Source: CAZSWR01 sp964610885 (GTDB taxonomy: Bacteria; Bacteroidota; Ignavibacteria; Kapaibacteriales; UBA2268). From it: a stretch of 12,894 nucleotides of DNA. Every line of letters begins with the position of its first letter. Positions within the stretch are counted from its first letter, which is position 1. The notes under the pieces were generated by a model. It worked only from the letters and a program-made list of their open reading frames with translations, was not told the origin of the DNA and searched no databases. Location of the stretch: the NCBI GenBank assembly GCA_964610885.1, contig CAZSWR010000094.1:1-12894 (forward strand). Direction: 5' to 3'. The translations under genes were made by a program, and so were the position numbers. This document shows positions 1 through 6,643 of this stretch, in pieces.

Positions 1-1
1 A

Positions 2-565
2 TTTACAAATATAGCAATTTATTATTTTGAAAGTATCGGTTTTTCGGATGAACCTACTGAGCTATACCACCGCTATTCTCGCCGAGTGCTTTTGTTCCTC
101 AGGCGAATGCTTTCAAGCGAGCAGGCGGCCGAAGACGTGTTCCACGAGACTTTCCTTCAGATTCTGGAAGGCAGCCCGAAAGGCAGGGAAGTTAAAAACT
201 TCGCAGGTTATATTTACGTTATTGCGCACCACAAAGCAATCAACCATATTAAGAAAAGAAAATCGACAATGCCGCTCGATAGCCAATTCGAGTTGCCGGA
301 TTGCGAACCGACGGATCATAGCCATGAGCTATACATGGACACTGCCGATTTGATAGCCGACGCCCTCGTATTGCTAACCGACGAACAGCGCGAAGCATTC
401 TGTATGCAAGGATATTTGGGCATGAAATACATTGAAATTGCAGAAAACCTCAATGTTCCGGTTTCTACGATCAGGAATCGGATCGTTAGGGCAAAATCCA
501 AACTGCGAGAGATCCTTTCCCCTGTTGTTGGTGAACTATTTAATTACAAGGCTGGAAATGAATAA
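2..565 (+). CDS. ECF-type RNA polymerase sigma factor, 5'-truncated by the window edge
   Basis: This is a sigma-70 family factor of the extracytoplasmic-function type, which directs RNA polymerase to a stress or envelope regulon. The frame is open from base 2, so the true start lies upstream; the GTG at 86 falls inside the fold and is not a believable start. Region 2 begins about residue 20 of the visible part (ELYHRYSRRVLLFLRRML), followed by the family's acidic AAEDVFHETFLQ helix at about 42-53. Region 4 with its helix-turn-helix lies at about 125-168 (LTDEQREAF, then YIEIAENLNVPVSTIRNRI, RAKSKL). The 187 visible residues are already near full ECF length, so only a few codons should be missing. 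Its stop overlaps the next gene by 8 bases, as expected for a sigma/anti-sigma pair. The family call is firm; the regulon is unknown. Confidence 0.93.
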   Translation, partial: FTNIAIYYFESIGFSDEPTELYHRYSRRVLLFLRRMLSSEQAAEDVFHETFLQILEGSPKGREVKNFAGYIYVIAHHKAINHIKKRKSTMPLDSQFELPDCEPTDHSHELYMDTADLIADALVLLTDEQREAFCMQGYLGMKYIEIAENLNVPVSTIRNRIVRAKSKLREILSPVVGELFNYKAGNE

Positions 566-1832
566 CACACAAAGCATATCGGACCTGATCTACCTATTGC
601 TGGACAACGAAGCCACCACTTTCGAGCGCCAGAGCCTCTTCCACGAACTGGCCTCGCAACCGGACCTACAGGTAGAATTCCAAGAGGCGCTCACAGCAAA
701 GATCGCACTCGAAAAAGATGTTGCTGCCACATATATTCCGTCCGATCTTGAAAAATCCCTTTTCAAGAAAGCCGGTATCCCGCTGCTTATCCCTCCAAGC
801 GGATGGTCGCGAGTTGGCCAATTCTTCTCAGGAAAGCTCTTTTTCGCCGTTGCTTCATTTGTCTCGGGATGCCTGTTGTCTTTGCTATTATTCAATTATG
901 CTTCCAAAGACGCCCAAACAGCTTCGGCCAACGGCAGCAACGAAGTTACGATTGCCTCTCGGACGTACAAATCACCGGACGGAATTGCCCACACTGTTTC
1001 TTCGGAAACCCAACCGGTGGCGAACACCGCAAAGGCAGGAAAAGGCATCGAGAAATCTCATTACCGCAGCGAGAATTGGCGAGGCAATGGCAACAATGGC
1101 CTGTCGATGAGCGCGCCGGATGCCGCTTGGGCCGGTAGGAACCATGCGGATGCGTCGGCCAACCAATACTCCACGGCGGACACCCCCGTCTTCAAGGCAA
1201 ACGAAAGAAGCACTGCCCAAATAAGTGCATCGCGAAAAGCGTACCCGGATCGGCTACCGGCCGAATTCGCAAATCGCCCGACACTGGGCGCGAGACATAC
1301 ACAATCGTTTACGCTCTTCCCTTCAAATTTCGACGGATTCTCCTTCATGCCGATTGAATTCTTGGAAAACTTGTCTGTCGAATTCAGCGGATTGCAAAAC
1401 CTTCAACTGTATCCTGCAAGAAGCGCCGGCACGACAGGCAACCAATTCTTCAAAAACGCTTGCTTCTCCGTCAAATACAACATCAATCCAAACCACGCAA
1501 TCGGATTCTCGGGCGGTTCGGAAACATTCCCGATGTACGTACCAACGTCGGAAGGCTTGGCCGGCAAACCCAATATGGCATGGTTCGGAGGTTTCTATCA
1601 ATACACTTCCGACAGGATTTGGAGCAATTTCATGCCCTACGGTAAGGCTTTCGTCGGCGGAAACGATTATGGTACATTGCTAAAAACTGAATTAGGCATT
1701 GGATGGCAACCAGACGAAAAGGTGCGATTCCTCATCTCGCTCGATGGGACCCAGTTCTTTTATTACTACAAAGAGAATTGGCACGGTGCGCAGAAGTTAG
1801 GCTTCAAATACGGCCTCGAAATATTTTTCTAA
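558..1832 (+). CDS. Putative membrane anti-sigma factor with C-terminal outer-membrane-barrel-like domain
   Basis: The 424-residue protein is inferred to hold the upstream sigma factor inactive. I chose ATG 558 because it overlaps the sigma stop (ATGAATAA), which suggests translational coupling. Residues 1-80 form a small helical, cysteine-free domain (DLIYLLLDNEAT, FHELASQPDLQVEFQEAL) with the look of non-zinc anti-sigma domains. One hydrophobic helix spans about 94-114. Residues 115-240 are rich in Ser, Asn, Ala and Thr and probably disordered. From about 240 to the end there are alternating hydrophobic/aromatic strands with short turns (ACFSVKYNINPNHAIGFSGG, MAWFGGFYQYTSDRI, LGIGWQPDEKVRFLISLDG) and a terminal Phe, as in outer-membrane barrels. 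A single uninterrupted frame carries everything, so I see no frameshift. I do not recognise a named family. The anti-sigma role rests on position and topology; the barrel call rests on strand pattern only. Confidence 0.72.
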   Translation: MNNTQSISDLIYLLLDNEATTFERQSLFHELASQPDLQVEFQEALTAKIALEKDVAATYIPSDLEKSLFKKAGIPLLIPPSGWSRVGQFFSGKLFFAVASFVSGCLLSLLLFNYASKDAQTASANGSNEVTIASRTYKSPDGIAHTVSSETQPVANTAKAGKGIEKSHYRSENWRGNGNNGLSMSAPDAAWAGRNHADASANQYSTADTPVFKANERSTAQISASRKAYPDRLPAEFANRPTLGARHTQSFTLFPSNFDGFSFMPIEFLENLSVEFSGLQNLQLYPARSAGTTGNQFFKNACFSVKYNINPNHAIGFSGGSETFPMYVPTSEGLAGKPNMAWFGGFYQYTSDRIWSNFMPYGKAFVGGNDYGTLLKTELGIGWQPDEKVRFLISLDGTQFFYYYKENWHGAQKLGFKYGLEIFF

Positions 1833-1861
1833 ATGATTGCAATTTTCAGAAGATGCTTGAA

Positions 1862-2923
1862 ATGATAAAAAAAATTATGCTATATCTGTCTCTCATATTG
1901 TCTGTCGAATCTCTGCATTCGTGTAAGGAAAGCACTGTCCTGCCCGATGAATACCCACAGTCTGTGAACCACGGGTCGGGCTTCGGAATTCTATACACTA
2001 AGTTCAATCCAGACTCGAAAATCAAGTCTTTGATGAAATATGATATATCGAGAAACGAATATACTCTACTCCTGAACGATGCCATGCTGACTGCCGAGAA
2101 CGTATTTTCTGACGATATTCCACTGATTCGAGAAACGGCCGGAGAGATCCAATTCTTCAATATTTTCAATGGCACGGCAACCCAACTCTCGACTTTTACG
2201 AACGAAACCTCGTATCCACTATTCACACTTGGCAACAAGAAAATCCTTACCAAGCGTACCGTCCGGCTTGGTGCAAATACGCATTACGAAATCTGCGTTG
2301 CCGACAAGAGCAATCCAAATGGCGTGGTGATTGCCGGCGACGTTGAGTATTTGTTCGTACCAGTGATGAACGAAAACAAATCCAAAGTTGCATATATAAC
2401 CTCTGCCCACCTGGACCCGACCGGGCATTCGCGATTGGTATGCGTCGATATTCACGGCGAGAATCTCGAGGTTTTGGGCAACGGCTTCATCAATTGCCCT
2501 ACCAATTCTGGAAGCATTTCGTGGTACGAAAATCGAAGCAAATCAATAAACAAGATTGCAGGAATCAAAAGCAACCAGATCACTGTCCTGGACCTCGTAA
2601 CGAAATCCGAAACGGCGATCACATCTGACGATTCGAGTAAAGCGAATCCCACATTCTCTTCGAACGGCGATAGAATTGCTTTCCTTGGCAGTTCGAAGTA
2701 CATTCAGGTTGTGGACTGCAAGACAAAAGATGTAATTATTTATTACACAATACCGAAAGATTATTCAATAATAAACCGAATTGTGTGGTCGAACGACGAT
2801 AGGTATCTTGCAGTATCAATGAACAAGGCCAATTCGACCGGGTCGCAGATCGTGCTTATCGATTTGCTGACGAAGGACTGGTTCGTCGTCGATACCAATT
2901 CGAGCTACGCCGTATTCTATTGA
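1862..2923 (+). CDS. Putative lipoprotein with TolB/WD40-like beta-propeller repeats
   Basis: This 353-residue protein is probably exported and membrane-anchored. The first 20 residues form a signal peptide (IKK then MLYLSLILSVES) ending in LHSC, a loose lipobox with Cys21 as the likely lipidated residue. I chose ATG 1862 because AGAAG lies 9 bases upstream; ATG 1853 in the same frame is an alternative. The mature part shows repeated propeller-blade motifs: ENKSKVAYITSAH...RLVCVDIHGENLEVL, then NQITVLDLVTKSETAIT, then NPTFSSNGDRIAFLGSSKYIQVVD, then NRIVWSNDDRYLAVSM...QIVLIDLLTKDWFVVD. These match the 'SpDGkrIaF...i.v.dl' pattern of TolB and WD40-like repeats. It starts 29 bases after the putative anti-sigma gene, so it is probably the third gene of that operon and may act as a periplasmic or surface partner in signalling. 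Its ligand is unknown. Confidence 0.75.
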   Translation: MIKKIMLYLSLILSVESLHSCKESTVLPDEYPQSVNHGSGFGILYTKFNPDSKIKSLMKYDISRNEYTLLLNDAMLTAENVFSDDIPLIRETAGEIQFFNIFNGTATQLSTFTNETSYPLFTLGNKKILTKRTVRLGANTHYEICVADKSNPNGVVIAGDVEYLFVPVMNENKSKVAYITSAHLDPTGHSRLVCVDIHGENLEVLGNGFINCPTNSGSISWYENRSKSINKIAGIKSNQITVLDLVTKSETAITSDDSSKANPTFSSNGDRIAFLGSSKYIQVVDCKTKDVIIYYTIPKDYSIINRIVWSNDDRYLAVSMNKANSTGSQIVLIDLLTKDWFVVDTNSSYAVFY

Positions 2924-3009
2924 ATCGGCATTTGACAAAAAATGTCATTGCGCCTGTCAGCTCTTTATTAGTCTTTTGCAGCCGGCCGGTCAAGGGCAAA
3001 CCAAAACGG

Positions 3010-3047
3010 CCTATTCATACTGAAATGTCCCCTCTTGGATGAATAGG
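3010..3047. repeat. Inverted repeat (9-bp stem)
   Basis: CCTATTCAT (3010-3018) and its exact complement ATGAATAGG (3039-3047) flank a 20-nt loop. It lies about 85 bases past the lipoprotein stop and has no T tract. It is the first of three hairpins in this intergenic region. Confidence 0.5.
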
Positions 3048-3064
3048 AATTTGGATTAGTGAAG

Positions 3065-3096
3065 AAATGCTTCCCCGCATAGCAGTCGAAGCATTT
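3065..3096. repeat. Inverted repeat (9-bp stem)
   Basis: AAATGCTTC (3065-3073) pairs with GAAGCATTT (3088-3096) around a 14-nt loop. It has no T run beyond the stem's own end. It is the second of three hairpins before the flagellar cluster. Confidence 0.5.
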
Positions 3097-3120
3097 TACT
3101 CACACACGCATAGCACAAAG

Positions 3121-3162
3121 GAACCCATTGCTACGATGAAGAATCGAACAATGGGTTCTTTT
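3121..3162 (+). terminator. Intrinsic terminator ending the sigma/anti-sigma/lipoprotein operon
   Basis: GAACCCATTG (3121-3130) pairs perfectly with CAATGGGTTC (3149-3158) across an 18-nt loop, followed at once by TTTT. Three A's before the left arm could also let it work on the other strand. It separates the regulatory operon from the flagellar genes. The remaining bases to the fliK start (3163-3357) hold nothing I recognise; no sigma-28 or sigma-54 promoter match was found. Confidence 0.7.
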
Positions 3163-3357
3163 CGTTCCGGCAATCAAATGCCATCGGCAATTTAGGCAAG
3201 GGAATTGTAACAATGAGAGTGTGCGTTGGTTGAAATATTGGAATCTTACCGGAAAACGCCCTCTTTCGGCTTAATGTATTCCTTTGAAAAATTACGACTT
3301 GGACAGCGCACCCCGAAACATCGGGAAGGATTGTCAACAGTGCAAGGATGCACGGCC

Positions 3358-4971
3358 ATGATAAGTGCAAACAATAATATTAGCCAATCGAGCGATCGCT
3401 TTTCGACACTGACCGATAGTAGCCAGACGAAATCCGGTGATAAGAACTCGTTTGCTGTCAAAATGGATAAAATTCTAAAAAAATACAAAAAAACAAACGA
3501 CGATATCATTCGGAACCAACGAGAAGCTCAGCTACGAACAGACAAAGCAGCCGTCGAGGAGGAAACCAGCGAGGCCGCACGCATCGCAATGGCTTTCATC
3601 TCGGGCGACAGTTCCGGAGCCGATTTCTCATCGGCCGATTCGCAATCGAGTTCGGACGAACTCAGCTTCGAGGAAATTTCCAAATCCGTCAAGAGCGATA
3701 TTAACCAACTGGCCGCTTCAGAGGCGTCAGCGAAAACTGCTGATAAATCGAGTGGCGAAGTTGCCGAAATTGGTGAAGTAATAACAGATCCTTTGTCGGC
3801 AATATCGGCCTTCGGAACGGTTACGGCATCGGCTATGAATAAAGTAACCGAACTTGCCGCAACCGAACAAACTCCATCGGACATTCTCGAGAAAATCGCT
3901 CAGCTGTTTGGCCAGGGTGTTGAATCTTCGGAGGATCAGAAAAAAGGGAAAAGCGAATCAGTTAGTACCGAAGCCACTCAAACTACTCAAGCAACAGATA
4001 CAACATCTGAAAAACCGCAGTCCTCGGGTGGAATCAAACTCAAGGACTTGGAGCGAATACTTAACGATACGGGCTTCGGAAAGTTGAATATATCGGCCGA
4101 CAAAACAGAGAAGACTACGGCAGACGTGGCCACGGGAAGGCAATTGCCAAACGTAACATTCAAAATACTAAGCGACAAAAGCCAAGCCACTGCCGAGAAG
4201 GCTGGCACAACCGAATCCAAAGCCACAACGGCCGAAGGTGAACGATCGGTTACGGACACAACGGTGGCCAAACAAACATTGGCCGAATCCGCCAAGGCGG
4301 CAACGCCGAGCAAATCGACATCAGAAAGCAACGATAATGAATCAGCCTCTGCCGAGGGTGCTAATATTAGCACATCCAAGGCGAATAATCTGAAAAGTGA
4401 GAATAATAACCTGCAATTTTCGGCCGGGAACCACGAAAATGGCAGCCCGAACGCAGAGGCAAAATTAAATTCGAAGAAATTATCCACAACCGATGCGATC
4501 GCCCAGCAGCAAGTATCGCAGCTGAAAAGCGAAGCGATTGCGGAGAATATTCAAAAAACGCAAGAACTTAAAGATGTCGATATAAAGGAAGTAGCTACGA
4601 GGATTTTCGACACGGTCAGAAATACGGAAAGCAATTCGACAAACAGGCTAAACATGACGCTGACGCCCGATTCTCTTGGCACTTTAATTGTTGAAGTGGC
4701 TGTAGAGGGCGACGCGGCTCGTATCTCGATCAAAGCCGAAACGCAGGACGCGGCAAAGGCAATCGAGGAACAAATGCCGCTTTTGAAAGAAAAATTAGAG
4801 GCTCAGGGCCTGAAGCTCGAGCAAGCCGAAGTGAGCCACTATTCTCGGAACGACTCGGCCGGACAGTCTTTCTCCCGCGACAAGGAACGCCGCGAGGACA
4901 ACCAACTGCGCCGCGAGTTTATCCGCTCATCGGGCAGGACGGACGAAGCCCTGCATGAAGACCAGGACTAA
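3358..4971 (+). CDS. fliK: Flagellar hook-length control protein FliK
   Basis: FliK is the secreted molecular ruler that measures the growing hook and switches the flagellar export gate from hook to filament substrates. The C-terminal Flg_hook domain is clear at about residues 431-492: LNMTLTPDSLGTLIVEVAV, then ISIKAETQDAAKAIEEQM, then LLKEKLEAQGLKLEQAEVS. The preceding 400 residues are rich in Ser, Thr, Ala, Glu and Lys, with no cysteine and little predicted fold, as expected of the variable ruler part. I chose ATG 3358 because AAGGA lies 9 bases upstream; in-frame ATG 3274 has no ribosome binding site. At 537 residues it is longer than the roughly 400-residue enteric FliK, which may mean a longer hook. 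It is first in a cluster with flgD, a TIGR02530-type gene and flgE. Confidence 0.9.
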   Translation: MISANNNISQSSDRFSTLTDSSQTKSGDKNSFAVKMDKILKKYKKTNDDIIRNQREAQLRTDKAAVEEETSEAARIAMAFISGDSSGADFSSADSQSSSDELSFEEISKSVKSDINQLAASEASAKTADKSSGEVAEIGEVITDPLSAISAFGTVTASAMNKVTELAATEQTPSDILEKIAQLFGQGVESSEDQKKGKSESVSTEATQTTQATDTTSEKPQSSGGIKLKDLERILNDTGFGKLNISADKTEKTTADVATGRQLPNVTFKILSDKSQATAEKAGTTESKATTAEGERSVTDTTVAKQTLAESAKAATPSKSTSESNDNESASAEGANISTSKANNLKSENNNLQFSAGNHENGSPNAEAKLNSKKLSTTDAIAQQQVSQLKSEAIAENIQKTQELKDVDIKEVATRIFDTVRNTESNSTNRLNMTLTPDSLGTLIVEVAVEGDAARISIKAETQDAAKAIEEQMPLLKEKLEAQGLKLEQAEVSHYSRNDSAGQSFSRDKERREDNQLRREFIRSSGRTDEALHEDQD

Positions 4972-5085
4972 ATGGAATTAGTACGCCTACCGCACGCGGG
5001 GGAAATCGCGATTGCACCAAACATGGACGTTCGAAGCAACAGCAATAGCGGTATGGTGGTTTTGCACACTCAACAAGGAGGTTGA
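4972..5085 (+). CDS. Possible 37-residue ORF between fliK and flgD
   Basis: The fliK stop TAA is followed immediately by ATG, opening a frame of 37 codons (MELVRLPHAGEIAIAPNMD..., ending HTQQGG) that fills the whole gap and stops 6 bases before the flgD start. It has no ribosome binding site of its own, so it could be translated only by coupling to fliK. The flgD Shine-Dalgarno sequence lies in its last codons. It resembles nothing I know and may simply be a chance open frame. Confidence 0.25.
   Translation: MELVRLPHAGEIAIAPNMDVRSNSNSGMVVLHTQQGG
5075..5082 (+). promoter_or_regulatory. Strong ribosome binding site of flgD
   Basis: AAGGAGGT is a full-length anti-16S match, 9 bases before the flgD ATG at 5092. 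It fixes that start and suggests high translation of the hook cap protein. Confidence 0.85.
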
Positions 5086-5091
5086 ACTACA

Positions 5092-5781
5092 ATGTCAACA
5101 GCAGTATCAAGCGCAACAGCGGCTTCCTCTGCGTCGTCAGCATCGACGTCGAAGTCCAAAACGCTCGAAGGCCGAGATGAATTTCTGAAATTGCTGACTT
5201 ATCAGCTCAAAGCACAGAATCCTCTTTCGCCCACGAGCAACCAGGACTTTACCGCCCAGCTTGCCCAATTCTCGCAATTGGACATCCTGACGGACATGCG
5301 CAAGTTATTAGAGGAACAATCCACAGAGAACCAAACCCTTTCGCAAACCATCTCGAACACGGCTCTTCCGGGCCTGATTGGCAAATCGGCAAAAGTTTTA
5401 TCATCGAAATTTGCTATCGATGGCGAATCAAATGCCAAACTTGGTTACAAACTCAATTCGACTGCTTCGGCGGGCGAAATCGTAATCAAGAATTCTGCCG
5501 GCGTTACCGTTCGCGAAATCAAACTCAGCGGCACAGACCTTAGCTCTGGCGACCACGAATTCGCTTGGGACGGCAAAGATGCCGATGGGAACACTCTTCC
5601 GGCCGGGAAATACACCTTCGCGGCAAACATGACGGAAAGCGATGGTTCATCGACGGATGCTGATTGCTACACATTCGGTACGATTCAATCGGTTCGTTTC
5701 ACTTCCGACGGTACGAAACTCGTTATCGGCGGCGAAGAAATGCAACTATCTGACGTTACCGACATATCGACAAACAGCTAA
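5092..5781 (+). CDS. flgD: Flagellar hook capping/scaffold protein FlgD
   Basis: FlgD is exported through the flagellar secretion system and caps the tip of the growing hook, where it guides FlgE assembly. The N-terminal FlgD signature is at residues 29-70: DEFLKLLTYQLKAQNPLSP, then QDFTAQLAQFSQLDILTDM. An Ig-like FlgD module follows at about 115-190, with the characteristic FAWDGKDADGNTLPAGKYTF at 157-176. The two flanks, about 95-110 and 195-222, should form the split tudor-like domain (LIGKSAKV and IQSVRFTSDGTKLVIGGEEMQL). The length of 229 residues is normal for the family. The Ser/Ala/Thr-rich first 22 residues are the flexible export region. It lies between fliK and a TIGR02530-type gene in the usual hook-gene order. 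I am confident in this assignment. Confidence 0.96.
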   Translation: MSTAVSSATAASSASSASTSKSKTLEGRDEFLKLLTYQLKAQNPLSPTSNQDFTAQLAQFSQLDILTDMRKLLEEQSTENQTLSQTISNTALPGLIGKSAKVLSSKFAIDGESNAKLGYKLNSTASAGEIVIKNSAGVTVREIKLSGTDLSSGDHEFAWDGKDADGNTLPAGKYTFAANMTESDGSSTDADCYTFGTIQSVRFTSDGTKLVIGGEEMQLSDVTDISTNS

Positions 5782-5802
5782 ACTATTCGGGGAGATTTGA
5801 CA

Positions 5803-6192
5803 ATGCCGGAAATTAACGGAATATCGATACCTTTCATGCCAATTGGCGGGGCTGCCGAACTGAAACGGCCCAGCAACGCCACTCAGGATGTGCAGGCGAC
5901 GGGCGCGAAATTCGGCGATATTTTTAGCGAAGAGCTAAGCAAAGTAAAATTTTCGCAGCACGCCCAAACCCGCCTTTCGAGCAGGGAAATCACGCTCACC
6001 GACGAAGACTTCTCGCGGCTGAGCGACGGAGTGGGGCGCGCTTCGGAAAAGGGTGCAAACGAATCGCTAATTTTGGTCGATGACAAAGCGTTCATCGTCA
6101 GCGTCCCGAATAGGACTGTTATCACAGTGGTGGACAAGCAAAGCATGGAATCGAACGTGATCACAAACATCGATTCGGCTGTGCTTGCCTGA
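5803..6192 (+). CDS. TIGR02530-type flagellar operon protein
   Basis: This 129-residue protein matches the small family found between flgD and flgE in many flagellar clusters (TIGR02530, PF12611), whose molecular job is not well established. The diagnostic core is at about residues 46-110: VKFSQHAQTRLSSREITLTD, then DEDFSRLSDGVGRASEKGA, then ESLILVDDKAFIVSVPNRTVIT. I chose ATG 5803 because GGGGAG lies 8 bases upstream; a TTG two codons earlier is less likely. It begins 21 bases after flgD and is clearly in the same operon. No signal peptide or membrane segment is visible, so it is probably cytosolic or exported by the flagellar system. I infer a role in hook assembly from context alone. Confidence 0.88.
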   Translation: MPEINGISIPFMPIGGAAELKRPSNATQDVQATGAKFGDIFSEELSKVKFSQHAQTRLSSREITLTDEDFSRLSDGVGRASEKGANESLILVDDKAFIVSVPNRTVITVVDKQSMESNVITNIDSAVLA

Positions 6193-6307
6193 TTGAAAAC
6201 TAAATTCAGCCGGACCAAAAGGAGCTTGAAATATAGTACTTCAGATTGGCATTATGGCTTCAATCCTTGGCGATTCGCTCATATTAGTGAGGGAAACACA
6301 AGAGGAA

Positions 6308-6360
6308 ATGGACATTCGGTGCGCAATGGACAGCCCAAGACCAAACACCGAATCGTCCGT
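6308..6360 (+). other. Long hairpin in the flgE upstream region
   Basis: Bases 6308-6321 (containing GGACATTCGGTG) pair with 6346-6360 (CACCGAAT-c-GTCC) in a 14-bp stem that has one bulged C and one U-G pair. The loop is 24 nt. Its CAGCCC (6331-6336) could pair with GGGCTG at 6395-6400, a possible long-range contact. Confidence 0.5.
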
Positions 6361-6392
6361 GGGCGGAAACCCGAATTGAGGCCAGACTTATT

Positions 6393-6451
6393 TGGGGCTG
6401 AGGATACTCTTTTTGCAATTGAAAATGGATTTCACACGCAAAGAGGCCCCA
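6393..6451 (+). other. Two-part hairpin with asymmetric internal loop
   Basis: TGGGGC (6393-6398) pairs with GCCCCA (6446-6451). After an 8-nt left-side bulge, CTCTTT..GC (6407-6416) pairs with GCAAAGAG (6438-6445), with two extra T's. The apical loop is 21 nt. Confidence 0.4.
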
Positions 6452-6520
6452 GCCGGACAAGTCAATTGACAATCAGAATAAAGTACAACCCAAGAATTCC
6501 CAAGGAAGCTGAAAACAAAT

Positions 6521-6554
6521 GGGATCGGTTCCGATCGACTGACGAACCGATCCC
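6521..6554 (+). other. Perfect 11-bp hairpin upstream of flgE
   Basis: GGGATCGGTTC (6521-6531) and GAACCGATCCC (6544-6554) form a perfect GC-rich stem with a 12-nt loop. No T tract follows, so it is not a standard intrinsic terminator. Confidence 0.55.
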
Positions 6555-6564
6555 GAGCTAACCA

Positions 6565-6593
6565 GTAGCATTGCCCTCCGGGGAAAATGCTGC
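6565..6593 (+). other. Hairpin with UCCG (UNCG-type) tetraloop before flgE
   Basis: The outer stem GUAGCAUU pairs with AAUGCUGC (one U-G pair) at 6565-6572 and 6586-6593. The inner stem CCC/GGG closes the loop C(UCCG)G at 6574-6583, an exceptionally stable RNA loop type. It ends 35 bases before the flgE ribosome binding site, so it would lie in the flgE leader. Confidence 0.5.
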
Positions 6594-6643
6594 ACGAGAC
6601 TAACTGTACGGAAACAATAAGAAACCATGGAGGGTTTTATTAT

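Larger units (their letters stand above)
6193..6643 (+). other. Hairpin-rich intergenic stretch between the TIGR02530-type gene and flgE
   Basis: This gap of about 450 bases breaks an otherwise tight flagellar operon. It holds four hairpins: 6308-6360, 6393-6451, 6521-6554 and 6565-6593. A frame of 122 codons from TTG 6193 to 6561 is open, but its product is a Lys/Arg/Pro-rich string with no recognisable domain, its start has no ribosome binding site, and three of the four hairpins fall inside it, so I do not call it a gene. A perfect 10-bp palindrome GTCAATTGAC is at 6461-6470. The most likely readings are a structured leader for flgE, an internal transcript processing site, or an inserted repeat. 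Confidence 0.5.

Noticed and set aside
432..557. N-terminal extension of the putative anti-sigma gene
   Set aside because: It overlaps sigma region 4 in another frame. ATG 558 at the sigma stop is the more sensible start.
1703..1861. N-terminal extension of the propeller lipoprotein
   Set aside because: It would overlap the barrel-like C-terminus and hide the signal peptide. ATG 1862 or 1853 gives a proper signal sequence.
3131..3370. 79-codon minus-strand frame before fliK
   Set aside because: It covers a terminator hairpin and the fliK start, and its product has no recognisable features.
3987..4487. 166-codon open frame on the minus strand
   Set aside because: It is the complement of the low-complexity Ser/Ala/Thr/Glu part of fliK. 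The hydrophobic product is a by-product of that composition.
6240..6420. Sigma-54 promoter upstream of flgE
   Set aside because: Candidate GG...GC spacings (for example near 6248 and 6402) are off by one or more bases from the required GG-N10-GC, so no promoter is called.
6193..6561. 122-codon frame as a flagellar gene
   Set aside because: It has a TTG start without a ribosome binding site, a basic product with no known domain, and stable hairpins inside it. It is kept only as an open possibility in the intergenic entry.
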